NCBI GenBank assembly: GCA_028015205.1
Contig: CM051511.1
Span: forward strand, 7,874,001-7,938,000
Length of the DNA: 64,000 nucleotides
Reading direction: 5' to 3'
From: Mytilisepta virgata
Lineage: Eukaryota; Mollusca; Bivalvia; Mytilida; Mytilidae
Positions 1-10,422 of this stretch are shown one piece after another. The notes under the pieces were generated by a model that was given only the letters and a program-made list of their open reading frames with translations, had not been told where the DNA came from and ran no database searches. The number at the start of each line of letters is the position of its first letter. Positions within the stretch are counted from its first letter, which is position 1. A program made the position numbers and the translations under genes.

Positions 1-136
1 AGCATCTGCAAGGGTACGTCAGATAAAAACGACATTATCTGTATTCAAAATAAGTTAGTTTATGTCGAGAAAACCAATTATGAAAGGTATAATGATTATC
101 TCAAAAACTTTTTTTCTGCTTCAGTTTACCGTTTAA

Positions 137-961
137 GCCCCCTTTACACTGAACGAAGACAGCACTACGACCATAAAAAATATTTTCATCGTGGAACATC
201 TTAGTAGGGTCGTACTGAGGTCTTCAAGTAGCGTAGTGGTCGGCATTGCGCGTGATAGGTCGTAGTAGAATCTCCAGGTGCCACGACTGTTTTGAACATG
301 CTCAAAATTTACGTAGCGAGGTCGTCGCCACTTTTCATCGTACAGACATCGTACCGCTGTCGTAGAGGAAGCGCAGAGACATCGTAGTGAGATCGTAGTG
401 AGACATCGTAGTGAGAACTAATATACATTCAAGCAAGAAATTGTCCTTTTATATAGTTTATCTGCTGGTCGTAGAGGAAGCGCAGAGACATCGTAGTGAC
501 ATCGTAGTGAGACATCGTAGTGAGAACTAATATACATTCAAGCAAGAAATTGTCCTTTTATATAGTTTATTTGCTGATCGTGGCTAGATCGTGAGAACAA
601 CGTAGCAAGGTCGTAATACTCGTGGTAGCAGCGTAGTGACAACGTATTACGATCGTCAAGCGCGTATCGATGTCGTGTCACAATCGTGAGAGGTCGTACA
701 ACATCGGCCTAGGGGCGTCGTGTGATCGTGTTGTTGTCGTAGCTTGAACGTACCACAAACGCAGGCATCGTAGCGAAAACGTAGGAGAGCGTAGTAGCAA
801 CGTGAAAGATTATCGAAAAAAACGTATTTTGATCGTAGGGGTGTCGTGAATACCTTTACACTGAAGATGGTTTTCCAATTTTTCCACGACCCTGCTGCGA
901 TCTTGGCGATCGTAGAGGTCGTGGAGAGCGTAGCACAGTCTTCGACCAGTGTAAAGGGGGC
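137..961. mobile_element. CpG-dense TIR element (MITE-like)
   Basis: Ends in perfect 15-bp inverted repeats (GCCCCCTTTACACTG at 137-151, its complement at 947-961), continued imperfectly inward. It is flanked by the direct repeat TTTAA (132-136 and 962-966), a likely target-site duplication. The interior is packed with short CG-containing words (TCGTAG, ACGTAG, ACATCGTAGTGAG), giving a CpG density far above the surrounding AT-rich DNA. A 109-bp direct duplication (about 359-467 and 468-575) lies inside. No transposase is seen. Minus-strand ORFs in it are by-products of the CG-rich words. Confidence 0.75.
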
Positions 962-999
962 TTTAAAAGCAGGAATAACGAAAGTATATGACAAATATA

Positions 1000-2134
1000 C
1001 ATCCTTTTAATAATAAAAGGTCTAAAATGTAAAAAAGATTTTTTTTAAATTAAGAGAATGATGTTTTTGAATGTCCATCGCTAAATGTGTTTTTACTTGA
1101 CGGAATCACGGCTTTGCATCTGTGGTCATACATAAACCACGTTAAAATGTTTCCAATATTCAACAATTAGACGTGAAACTATAGCGCTTCTCTCACACAA
1201 AGATGTGAAATCATTACTTTATGGGAATAGTTTACTGTCTGCTGAAGAAAACAAAGAGATATTTTTAAAGTGTATCTGAGTATATAAGGAAAACAAAGCG
1301 TTTTACTTAGTTACATTTTAGTAAGACCTCTGTTATTGTATTGTTTTATAAGTTTTATTATAATATACTTGATCTAGACTGACATTTGTATAAAAAATCT
1401 TTTAGTTGCAACATAATTTTGTCTTGCACTAAAACATATATATTATAATGTTTAGTTTTTTTGGATAAAAAAAAACCATTGCTATGTTGATAACTAATTA
1501 TTCATATTATAAATATTTTCCGGGAGACGGATTTATATAAGCATCCAGTTGCTTGTTTCCGAATCCCATCCATCTTTAATATTGCATTTTTCTGTGATGT
1601 GTGCTTGATATTTTTGAATAAACTATGTTTATACTAAATGTGTTTTTCTTTTTAAGAGTTTTCTTACTATTAATTAATACATCGCGGGTCAGTTTTTCTG
1701 AATTTCAAACATTAAAATTTCATCACTACCACTAACGATCTAAAGTGGTAAGAGTATATACATACATGAAACATATTTAAATTTAATTATGAGACACGTG
1801 TTTTCGAAAGGGAATACAGTAGCAAGGTAGAGTGTAATGATATGAAATTGGAAATGTATTTATATCCTCTGATGAACAATTAACTAGATTGGTAGCATAA
1901 TTGATGGTTACGAGGAGCCGAATAATTTTTGTTAATTTGGTGCCTTTCTGCTATCAAACATAGTAACAAAGCCCAAAAGAGGATTTACTAATGCCTTAAA
2001 TTTGTTAGAACTTCTCTGAAACTTATTGACCCATGGATAAAAAACCTTGTCATGAATGAACATTTCGCTTGGTCTACCGAAGTTTGTTACTTCTGGGTCC
2101 GATCGGAAATCCAAATGGCTGCCATCATCGGATT
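1000..2134. other. Unassigned AT-rich sequence
   Basis: No gene recognised. A minus-strand ORF at 1932-2138 directly follows the point where exon 4 of the epimerase-like gene closes, in another frame. It might be a frameshifted continuation, but I cannot show that. Confidence 0.4.
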
Positions 2135-2140
2135 TCATAC

Positions 2141-2181
2141 CACTAAGTTGGGCCTTAAAGTGAAGGTATTATTTCCTTTGC
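2141..2181 (-). CDS. Epimerase-like gene, probable exon 4 (short)
   Basis: Acceptor TTCAATTAG|GC lies in the right phase after exon 3 and reads KGNNTFTLRPNLV, matching the LRP motif that follows the active-site helix in this family. The frame then reaches TGA at 2135-2137. A GT at 2139-2140 (GTATGA) could be the donor. Otherwise the gene is broken here. Confidence 0.45.
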
Positions 2182-5100
2182 CTAATTGAAAAGAACAAAA
2201 GTAAATTGACGTTATGATCAACAAATTATCAGTATAGGAACCTTACTCGTCGTATTACTATAAAATTTAACATGTGTCTTTTAGTTTTAAACTATGTATA
2301 ATTCAGGAAAGAAATCGACAAATCAGCATTTTAGCCCCTAAACTGGACCTCAACAACCAACAGTATATAAACCCTTAACTAAAAACGTATTATAAAATAA
2401 AATACCACTGTCCAATACAAAACCATTTTCTTTCAACACTATATCCATCGCCTGACGTTTGGTTTCAGCGTATTCAAAAGAGTTTTTTTGCGGGTATAGT
2501 GTGTCTTCTGATCCATTTTCAATGTTTTCATCAAAATTTTGAAATGACGAAATTGATCCACAGTAAATTAGAAATTCCACGTCTTCTTCTTTACATGCAT
2601 TAACAACATTAACTGTACCTGAAATGTACATGAAAATATATAGACAATACCAGTACATTGATTTGAAATAAATTGATACACGGATAAGGCTTAGAATCGA
2701 GTGAAAATGGGAGAGTTTTTCTATGATTCCTGCCGAAATCGTGTATCGAGTTTTATTTCAAGTCAGTGCACTGTTATTGTCTTTATACTGCAATCTTTGG
2801 TGACTTTATTGGATATTACTACCAATTTCAAAATTATTTAAAACGTTTGTTTCCCTCAAGAGGCCCATTTGATTTGGCGGAGTAATATAGGATAGAGAAT
2901 GAAAACTGGGAATGTGTCGAAGAGATGACGACCCGACCAAAGAGCAGAAAACAGCCCAAGGCTACCAATGAGTCTTCAACACAGCGAGAAAACCCGCACC
3001 CGGGGGCGGGCTTCAGCTGGCCGCTAAACAATAATGCATACTAGTTTAGCAAAATCAACGCCACACTAAACTCCGAAACACACAAAAGAACAAAAAATCA
3101 AAAAAACAAGACTAATAATGGCTACAGGTTGCTGACTTGGGACAGGCGCAAAAATGCGGCGGGGTTAAACATGTTTTGTGAGATCTCAACCATCCCCCTA
3201 TACCCCTTGCCAATGAGGAATAAACAAACACACAGCGATACGCACAGTAAAACTCAGTTAAAAAGAAGTACGAGTCCGATGTTAGAAAAGGTAACAGAAG
3301 AAACTAAGCAAAATGACAATGATCAATATAAAATAACAAAGGACTCTTATCAGTTACTGACATGCCAGCTCCAGACCTCAATTAAACTGATCGAAAGATT
3401 ATGTCCCTATCATATAGAAAATCAGCCACAATCCCTTCCGTTAGGGGTCTAGTATCATGCCATCATACATTATACGAGAAGAACATAACCCGTATCTTGC
3501 CAACAACTGGTTTTAGAAAAAAATGTGTTTATTTCCCATGCAAAGACCCTATGCGTGAATCAATACTAATTCCAAAAAATGCCATCTTTAATGACTTGAC
3601 AACAGTATCGTAACTAAATCCTTTGTGGATAAGTCTGTTTAAAGGTTTGATTAGCTTTTCAGGTGAATGACGACATGTTTGTGCTTTGTATAGAATATTA
3701 CTATAAAAGATGGGATGTGAAATACCTGAACATATAAGGTGTTTGCACTTTGATTTATATTTACGAATGATGTCCTTGTACCGATGATAAAATTAAGTAA
3801 AAGCTTTGACAAGTTTGTGATATCGGAAACCCTGGTGTAATAATTTTTTCAGTAATACAGAGATTTCTCAAATACGTTGTTACATAAACGAGCGAATCGG
3901 AATAAATCTCTTTAGTGTAAATACTGAAGCCGTCATTATTGAGAGCCAAAATATCATCCAAATATCTAAAAGTGTTATTACATTTTTATATCAAATTTTT
4001 TTTAGTTTGGTATTTGCTGATTTTAGACATAAATTGTTATTCGTAACAATACGGAAACAGGTCCGCAATAAGTGGTGCACAGTAAGTCCCCATTGGAATT
4101 CAGATATCTTGGCTATATACGGAATCTCCATAGCGAACAAAAATGTTATCTAGTATAAGTAGACGAAGAAGATCAATAAGCAGGTAGATACATACCATTA
4201 ACAGCCGATTAAATATCAAACATCATACACAATAAGGTCAATGAACATACAAAAATCATGATGATCACGAAATGAACACACAATAAGCATGAGGCATGAG
4301 AAATTTAAATTAATAAAATCAAGGTCTCTATGTAGTATACTAGTAAAAATTAATGACGATCAAATTTTGGTTTGTTTACTTACACGAAGGAAGGAGCCTT
4401 CACATGTAAAAAAAGTAATTCCGTCAATCAAGTTAAGTAAGTGTGGCCTAAATGTTATATACTGTCAGTGATCTTATATAACTTGTAAACATACTACCAA
4501 CGCATTTTGACTGCTCAAATAGAACAATTGCAGTATTAAATATTAGACAAATAAAAACTTGTAAATGTTAATTTAAATGTATTGAAAACACTAACACTTC
4601 TACAATATACCATTTGAGAACAAAACACTCAACTGGAACCATTTCTGAACTCTCTGTCAGACTCTATGTATATTTCGTAGCTGAATTGTCTTGGTAGCAG
4701 TCAATACAAAGGCACATGAAGTCATATTTAATATGATTTACAAACCTTGTACATTTACTTCTCGTAAAGCCTTCCTTTCCGGAATAAGGGAAAAATCTAT
4801 CAATGATGCCACGTGGAAAACACAGTTAACTCCTTTAACGGCTTTCTTCAAAATGTTTGTATCAGTAATGCTGCCTACGTAAGCCCTGACTCTGACTCGG
4901 GCATCAAAATCTGTAAAGAGGGTAAATAACAAAATTCTGAATTTGAAAAAGGCATCCTTAGAAATAGTGTTAAATAGGGCGTTGAAGCAAGGATTTGATG
5001 ATATCAGGGATATACACTCAGGAATCAATACTGCATTTTTATAATTTATTAGACAGCGTTTTCCAGCTTCATTATTATTACCTCAAGACTTAAATAATTC

Positions 5101-6888
5101 ATAAAAAGACACAACACTTATTATACATAAATTTAACAATGGTCTAAGCAGTACTACGTGTATATATCAGTCGTTCCTTTGGTGGAAAATGATCAGAGCT
5201 ATAAAATATGGTTAACCAGTTGCTCTGGAGGAATGATCAGATCTGCTATATGTATGTGATATCGATTTAGATATGATATGAAAACAACCATTTAATTATA
5301 CCTGCCTTGTGGGTATATTGCCGTTGTCTTCGTCCGTCCGTCCGTCTGTTCGTCTGTCTGTCCGTCCGTCACACTTTCTTGTGACATCAACTCCTCATTC
5401 AGTTTTGGGTATAGCATGTTAATTCCTTCACAGTAGTGTTGCATATATCCTTTAGATGCGCAATAAGGTTTTAATTTTTTTTATTTCGCTCAACGGGTGA
5501 AATGTGGGACCGAAAACGAGCGAATTATCATAATATGCTTGTGACATCCGCTCTTCATTCATTATTGATGCAATGCTTCTACATTCATTATATATAGAAT
5601 GAATGTACATGTGATTTAGATGTGCAATAAGGTTTTAAATTTTTTAATTTCTTTCGTGGAGCGAAATTTAAAACATAATTTTTTGAAGCATTTGTTATTC
5701 TAGGCTTCTGGTTTCTTTATAGGTAAATTGTCCATGGTGTAAAGATGGAAAGACAGGTTTCAAAATTTTAATTTTCGCTCAATGGACGAAATAAAAAATT
5801 GTCAAAATATGAATGTGACATCAACTCCTTATTGATTATTAATGCTAGACTTCTTCTTTGATTATAGAATTATTGTATATATGATCTAGATGCGCAATAA
5901 GGTTTTAAAATCTGGAATTCTTTTGTGGAGCAAAATTTGGGACCGAAAATGAGCGAATGTTCAAAATATGCTTAAAACATTAATTTCTGAGGCATTTTTT
6001 TTATGATAGGATTCTTTTTTTTATAGATAGATTGTCAATGATGGACAGATGCAAAAACCAAATCCTCAACACACAATTTTAGACCCATGGCATATAGGAA
6101 GTATTATAATAAACAAAATAAACTGTTGATTTTTTTTCCATTTAAAGCAAAAATGTAAATAAATTTCTGACCTCATCAAATCTGCCAGCACCTCACACCC
6201 CCTCCCCTCAAAAATTCAAATGGTCATCCCCTTGTTGGGTTATGTGGGATGGACTGAAATGGTTTTTGCTAAAAAAAAAAATGAAAATAGCGTAATGCAG
6301 ACGTGGCACTGGGTTCTGCGGAATTCCTTTTGAATTTGTTATTTAAAAAGTGTTTTAAAACTATTTCTGTGAATTTGTGATCATTTTGTTTGAAAATAAC
6401 AACATTGTGATAAAAAGTAACAACACTGTCGTGAAATTCGACAACATTGTTATTAAATGTAATCTCCCAACAAATAAATTGACAAAGTTAATGTGAGAAG
6501 TCAATTAAAGAATGTTGGGATGAACATAAAGATCTTTGACCCTAAAGTTTATTTTAACTCGGGGTAAGTTTTGTCCTTAACATTAAATTTGCATCAAAAT
6601 TATCACTTAGATGAAACAAATGTGGGAGTGCGGGTATAACTGTCGTCTCCGACAGTACTCTAGTTTTTCATAGCGAAATTAAATATTAATACTACGTAAG
6701 TTGTTAAAGGTATATTTTTAAGTCACATGTATCAGTCTAAAATGATACTTGCCTAAATTTTGCTGATACGGTTTACAATCTAAAACACGTATTTCTGTGA
6801 CATCTTTGTCATACATGTCTATATGTTTTACAACATGTTGTCCTAAGAATCCGCTTCCTCCTGTTACAAGTACCACGTTACCTTCCAT
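2141..6888 (-). CDS. 3-beta-HSD / NAD-dependent epimerase-like gene, 5' part, four exons
   Basis: Rebuilt exons: 6753-6888, 4746-4910, 2406-2618 and probably 2141-2181; phases agree (1/1/1). The protein starts MEGNVVLVTGGSGFLG, the Rossmann dinucleotide-binding motif of extended short-chain dehydrogenases. It continues with VLDCKPYQQNL (end of the second strand), a VFHVAS segment, VNVQGTVNVVNAC, a serine region YCGSISS and the catalytic YAETK (YxxxK). This order is typical of the 3-beta-hydroxysteroid dehydrogenase/isomerase family, which oxidises 3-beta-hydroxysterols with NAD. The substrate here cannot be told. About 180 residues are recovered, against about 350-370 usual. The C-terminal half is absent: the frame after TLRPNLVV closes at 2135-2137 unless GTATGA at 2140 is a splice donor. 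The gene therefore either continues left of the window or is a decayed copy. Its introns carry an RT relic (2.8-4.2 kb) and a 1.4 kb repeat (5.3-6.7 kb). Confidence 0.72.
2406..2618 (-). CDS. Epimerase-like gene, exon 3 (catalytic Ser/Tyr/Lys)
   Basis: Acceptor ATTTCAG|GT, donor AGTG|GTATTT; 213 bases, phase 1 in and out. Encodes GTVNVVNAC, then YCGSISS (catalytic serine region) and EYAETKRQ (YxxxK). A mutated copy of this exon lies at 23022-23194. Confidence 0.75.
2830..4150 (-). pseudogene. Degenerate reverse-transcriptase element (Penelope-like?)
   Basis: Minus strand holds broken RT words: IPMGTYCAPLIADL near 4050-4110, then LDDILALNNDGFSIYTKEIY (3902-3961) with the DD of the active site, then NLCITEK near 3850. 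Frameshifts, stops and an internal deletion separate them. The 3' non-coding part (about 2830-3620) matches, in the opposite orientation, 26780-27400 and 34050-34660. The YLDD-type motif and the GIPMGT-like motif resemble Penelope-like RTs, but the class is not settled. Confidence 0.6.
4746..4910 (-). CDS. Epimerase-like gene, exon 2
   Basis: Acceptor CTCTTTACAG|AT and donor CAAG|GTTTGT; phase 1 in and out, 165 bases. Encodes the stretch with GSITDTNILKKAVKGVNCVF and HVASLIDFS, typical of the third to fourth strands of the Rossmann fold in this family. Confidence 0.75.
5300..6665 (+). repeat. 1.4 kb GTCC-rich interspersed repeat, copy A
   Basis: Starts near a GTCCGTCCGTCC-type microsatellite (5330-5370) and ends in GTGCGGGTATAACTGTCG and a short CGTCTCCGACAG segment (6630-6660). 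Inside, a segment around TTAGATGCGCAATAAGG recurs near 5453, 5618 and 5886. Sister copies are at 7323-11400 (inverted and interrupted) and 28190-29562. It lies in intron 1 of the epimerase-like gene. No coding capacity seen. Confidence 0.65.
6753..6888 (-). CDS. Epimerase-like gene, exon 1 (Rossmann start)
   Basis: ATG at 6886-6888; 45 codons plus one base. Contains TGGSGFLG (residues 9-16) for NAD(P) binding. It ends AG|GCAAGT, a consensus GC donor, which leaves phase 1 and matches exon 2. The nearby GT would give the wrong phase. Confidence 0.75.
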
Positions 6889-8025
6889 ACTGTTAAACTC
6901 TGGAAGTTATTATTTGTTTCTATATAACAAATGAGGACATTAATATTAATTTCATTATTATTAATTAAGAAATAATTGATGGAGGTTATAGAGTTGAAGT
7001 CAATTACACATGGGCTGGGCCTTTATATTCGGATATTTTATACCAAGCGATAGCGAGGTATAACATACGAATATGAAGGCCCATCCCATGCGTATATGAC
7101 ATCAATTCTATAACACCAATGAATTATTTCTATTCTAATACGACAAATACGCCAATGTTGCTCTTTGAGTTGTCCTATGTGTATCTGACATTGGTTTTGC
7201 CTATCCATTTCTCTTGTTATTAATATGATGGAATCTGTCCTTTTAAGATAAATAAAGATATTTTCATAAAATAACCATTTGCACAGACAAATTATGTTAT
7301 TCATTCACAAGAAAAAATAGAGTTAGGGGCTGTCGGAACGACAGCTATACCAGCATCCCACATTTATTTGTAAATAAACATTCTTAACATTTTCAGTTTC
7401 CATTGCATTACAGTTTGCATCTGTAACAAATCACCTTTGCAGAGATATATCACAACCCACTTTTACTGTAATCTAACTTTTTGGCCTCTTTTCCCTTTTT
7501 GGCCCTTTAAATTCTTAAAAATTTAAAATAAATGCATGCTTAGAATTACAGTTTGTATCTGTAGCAAATAACCTTTTCAAAAATATATCACAACCCACTT
7601 TTAATATAATTTAACTTTTTGGACCCTTTTAGGGACTTATAGCCCCTTAAACTGAAATTCAGAAATTTCTTCAATTTTATTTTTCTTTAGATACAATTTT
7701 AGTAATTATGGTCTTTTTCTGTTTTTGGCCCTTTTGGTCCCTTCCGCCCCTTTAATAAAATTTGCAATTCCAAAACCTTATTGCACATCTACATGATATA
7801 ATGGGAAATTTAGTAGGTACTCGGGGAAAATAAAACTCCGTATTTAGATAAATGTTCTATTAACAAAACTGCATAAAACTATAACAATATAACACAAATA
7901 TGATTGTTCTAAATTCACTCGGTAATCCTGGTATATAGCAAATTCGGAAAATCCGTAAAGTCACTGTTTTAAGAAAAAAAATGTACGTGATACGCACTTG
8001 TGAGGGGGTGGAAAGGGTATTGGGA

Positions 8026-8095
8026 GACAGGGAGAAAGGGGGCGGGAGAAAGGAGAGAAAGGGCGGGAGAAAGGAGGGAGAACTATCAAAGGGAG
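8026..8095 (+). repeat. GGGCGGGAGAAAGGAGA minisatellite, left block
   Basis: About three imperfect units of a purine-rich, G-run-containing repeat next to the left TIR of the 8002-9185 element. Same strand orientation as the larger block at 9050-9160. Confidence 0.7.
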
Positions 8096-9049
8096 ACGAA
8101 CTTTAATGTTGAAAAAAAAATAAAGAGGTAAAAAAAACGAAAAAACTGGATACTAAATGTTCTAATAAATGGACAAATCTTTGAAAAAAGGCAACATTTA
8201 TATTTCCCAAACCATTTTTGCCATTTCCGATCATTTCATTAAAGAATTTGATGTTCAATCTGACTTAAACTAACATGATACTATAGACAAATTATTTTAT
8301 CGACATTTCAAACCATTGTTAACATGCTTAAGTCTTTACGCATGAAAAATTTAAATTCTCCGCGTTTACGCGTGGGTTTGATGTGGGATACTTAGGCATA
8401 GGAATAGTACATCTTCGTCCCAGAAACCATACTTCTGAGGGCTTAATACTTGTAAAGATAAAAATATAACTTTGGCATTTAAGTAGGTAATGTGTGTAGA
8501 CTCTGTATAGGCCAATTTCGACCTACTGCACATTTATAAATGAACAACAAATGGATAATAGGACAGGTCAACAATGACATATATTCCAACCAATCAACAT
8601 CACCCAAACAGACAGAACCCCAAACAAAAATAACATAAAAGAGCACAGAACACATCACAGAGTCAGGATAGTCCATGCATATTTCAATAATTTTCCAGGT
8701 CACCTTAAAATATTTACGTTATCCACTTGACCATACAAAGTAATAAGGTGTTCTCGAGGACAGGGAAAAATAGAGATGACACAATAAAAAACTATGTCTA
8801 ATTTTTCATGATCCTCATACATGACCATATATATCAAAAATGAGTTTCTTGACATTTGGGCATGCACAATGTACCATTGACAACATTCCAACATTGTGTA
8901 TTAATTTGCGTACGAGTCGGAGGCAGGCCTTGTTCGTAAAATCAGTATATGCTTTAATAAAGACCTATGCCACCTATATATGGTCATATATTAATTCAAA
9001 TTTGTATTAAAATCGATTGATCTGAAAAAAGGTTCGTTAAGGTGGGAGA

Positions 9050-9160
9050 TGGAAGCAGAGGGGCGGGAGAAAGGAGAGAGGGGGCGGGAGAAAGGAGAGA
9101 GGGGCGGGAGAAAGGAGAGAGGGGGCGGGAGAAAGGAGACGAGGGGCGGGAGAAAGGAGA
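9050..9160 (+). repeat. GGGCGGGAGAAAGGAGA minisatellite, right block
   Basis: Five to six near-identical units of about 20-21 bp, strictly purine-rich on the plus strand except for one C per unit. The G-runs could form quadruplex or triplex DNA. Both strands are open, producing spurious low-complexity ORFs. Confidence 0.8.
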
Positions 9161-9184
9161 AAGGTATCCCCCTTTCCACCCCCT

Positions 9185-9493
9185 CACTTGTTCAATCGGT
9201 TATCCAAACTAATTGTCCCTCAGTTTTAGAATTGTTTTATAGTGAACATTCGTGGGAATTAACAAGTTCAAAATCACGGTGACATGTTTGACAATTATCA
9301 CTCCATTCATGACATATAACAATAGGCAATATAGAAAAACGTTTTAACAAAGAATTAATACTAATCTCATTAATTTGTTCTTAGTTGATATTATAAGTTT
9401 TTCAACACCGTGTATGCTAATTGTTCAAAAATGTTTCTAAAAATGACACTTTGTTTTTAAAGATATAATTGTCAAATTTTGCACCATGACAAC
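9185..9493 (+). repeat. Left 309-bp inverted arm
   Basis: Complement of 10091-10399 with only about four mismatches and no gaps by eye (about 98.7% identity), implying recent origin or gene conversion between the arms. Confidence 0.85.
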
Positions 9494-9585
9494 TTTTTTT
9501 CTATTTTGCCTATTGTTATATGTCATGAATGGAGTGATAATTGTCAAACATGTCACCGCGATTTTGAACTTGTTAATTCCCACGA

Positions 9586-10056
9586 ATGGGAATCCAATAT
9601 CTAAACGATTGTATCGACGACATGAATGAAACCGACGACACTGATGCCCATACCAACGGATTAGTGAAAGAAATTTCAAATTTAAAGGAACAACTTAAAT
9701 CGTTGAAACAACAACATGATAGACTTTTGAAGGAAAAGGAACAATTAGAAGAGGATAAGAGAGCAATTCAGGGAGATATGGCTATTTTGGAAATTATAAA
9801 CAGCAATCTAATAGAGGAACACAATAAAGTTTTAAGAGAAAATCAGAGCCTTTCGGACCGAGTGAAGCATTACAAAAGATTACAAGAAAACAAAACAAGG
9901 GAAAATGTAAAACAACAACAAACATTCGATCATGTGAACTTATCTACTGTACAACATTACGATCCACCAAATCGAGGTCGCGGTTCTGGGAAACACAGAC
10001 ATGAAAGAGGTAGAGTCATTGGTCATTGTCGTGGAGGGAAATTAACTATTTACTAG
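9586..10056 (+). CDS. Coiled-coil protein with RG/basic tail, inside inverted repeats
   Basis: An intact ORF of 156 residues; I do not recognise the family. An acidic N-terminal stretch (residues 8-20) is followed by strong heptad-like coiled coil from about 25 to 105 (LKEQLKSLKQQHDRLLKE, then further E/K/L-rich repeats) and a basic, glycine/arginine-rich tail (130-151, RGRGSGKHRHERGR), which could bind nucleic acid. No membrane segment or signal peptide. The ATG overlaps the last bases of a 93-bp copy of the right inverted arm, so that copy could supply promoter or 5' leader. The frame is open throughout despite AT-rich surroundings with frequent stops, which favours a genuine or recently active gene. 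The function is unknown; it could be element-encoded or captured from the host. Confidence 0.6.
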   Translation: MGIQYLNDCIDDMNETDDTDAHTNGLVKEISNLKEQLKSLKQQHDRLLKEKEQLEEDKRAIQGDMAILEIINSNLIEEHNKVLRENQSLSDRVKHYKRLQENKTRENVKQQQTFDHVNLSTVQHYDPPNRGRGSGKHRHERGRVIGHCRGGKLTIY

Positions 10057-10090
10057 ACTCTGGGTCAGAGTCTTGTCGGAGCAGAGGAGA

Positions 10091-10399
10091 GTTGTCATGG
10101 TGCAAAATTTGACAATTATATCTTTAAAAACAAAGTGTCATTTTTAGAAACATTTTTGAACAATTAGCATACACGGTGTTAAAAAACTTATAATATCAAC
10201 TAAGAACAAATTAATGAGATTAGTATTAATTCTTTGTTAAAACGTTTTTCTATTTTGCCTATTGTTATATGTCATGAATGGAGTGATAATTGTCAAACAT
10301 GTCACCGCGATTTTGAACTTGTTAATTCCCACGAATGTTCACTATAAAACAATTCTAAAACTGAGGGACAATTAGTTTGGATGACCGATTGAACAAGTG
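10091..10399 (-). repeat. Right 309-bp inverted arm
   Basis: Inverted mate of 9185-9493. It extends outward to 10421 into the 28-bp outer repeat (CAAGTGCGTATCACGTAC), which is separated from its left arm by the 1.18 kb nested insertion. Confidence 0.85.
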
Positions 10400-10422
10400 C
10401 GTATCACGTACATTTTTTCTTT

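Larger units (their letters stand above)
8002..9185. mobile_element. TIR element with G-rich minisatellite, nested in left arm
   Basis: Perfect 17-bp inverted ends TGAGGGGGTGGAAAGGG (8001-8017 and complement ending 9186), flanked by the direct repeat ACTTGT (7996-8001 and 9186-9191). Beside each end is a G/A-rich minisatellite built on GGGGCGGGAGAAAGGAGAGA (8026-8095; 9050-9160). The interior carries a fragment of a dispersed family also seen at 41.5 kb (8547-8660). No transposase. Confidence 0.7.

Noticed and set aside
656..994. Minus-strand ORF of 112 codons in the CpG-dense element
   Set aside because: Translates the repetitive TCGTAG/ACGTAG words; no domain and lies wholly inside a TIR element.
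1932..2138. Minus-strand 68-codon ORF with FYPWVNKFQRSSNKFKAL, possibly the continuation of the epimerase-like gene
   Set aside because: Loosely resembles the family after the LRP motif, but it is in the wrong frame relative to exon 4 and no splice site links them; kept only as an uncertainty.
3129..3613. Plus-strand ORFs of 107 and 70 codons
   Set aside because: They lie antisense to the 3' part of the RT relic and match no family.
8991..9282. Overlapping proline/serine- or arginine/glycine-rich ORFs on both strands
   Set aside because: Pure translations of the GGGCGGGAGAAAGG minisatellite.
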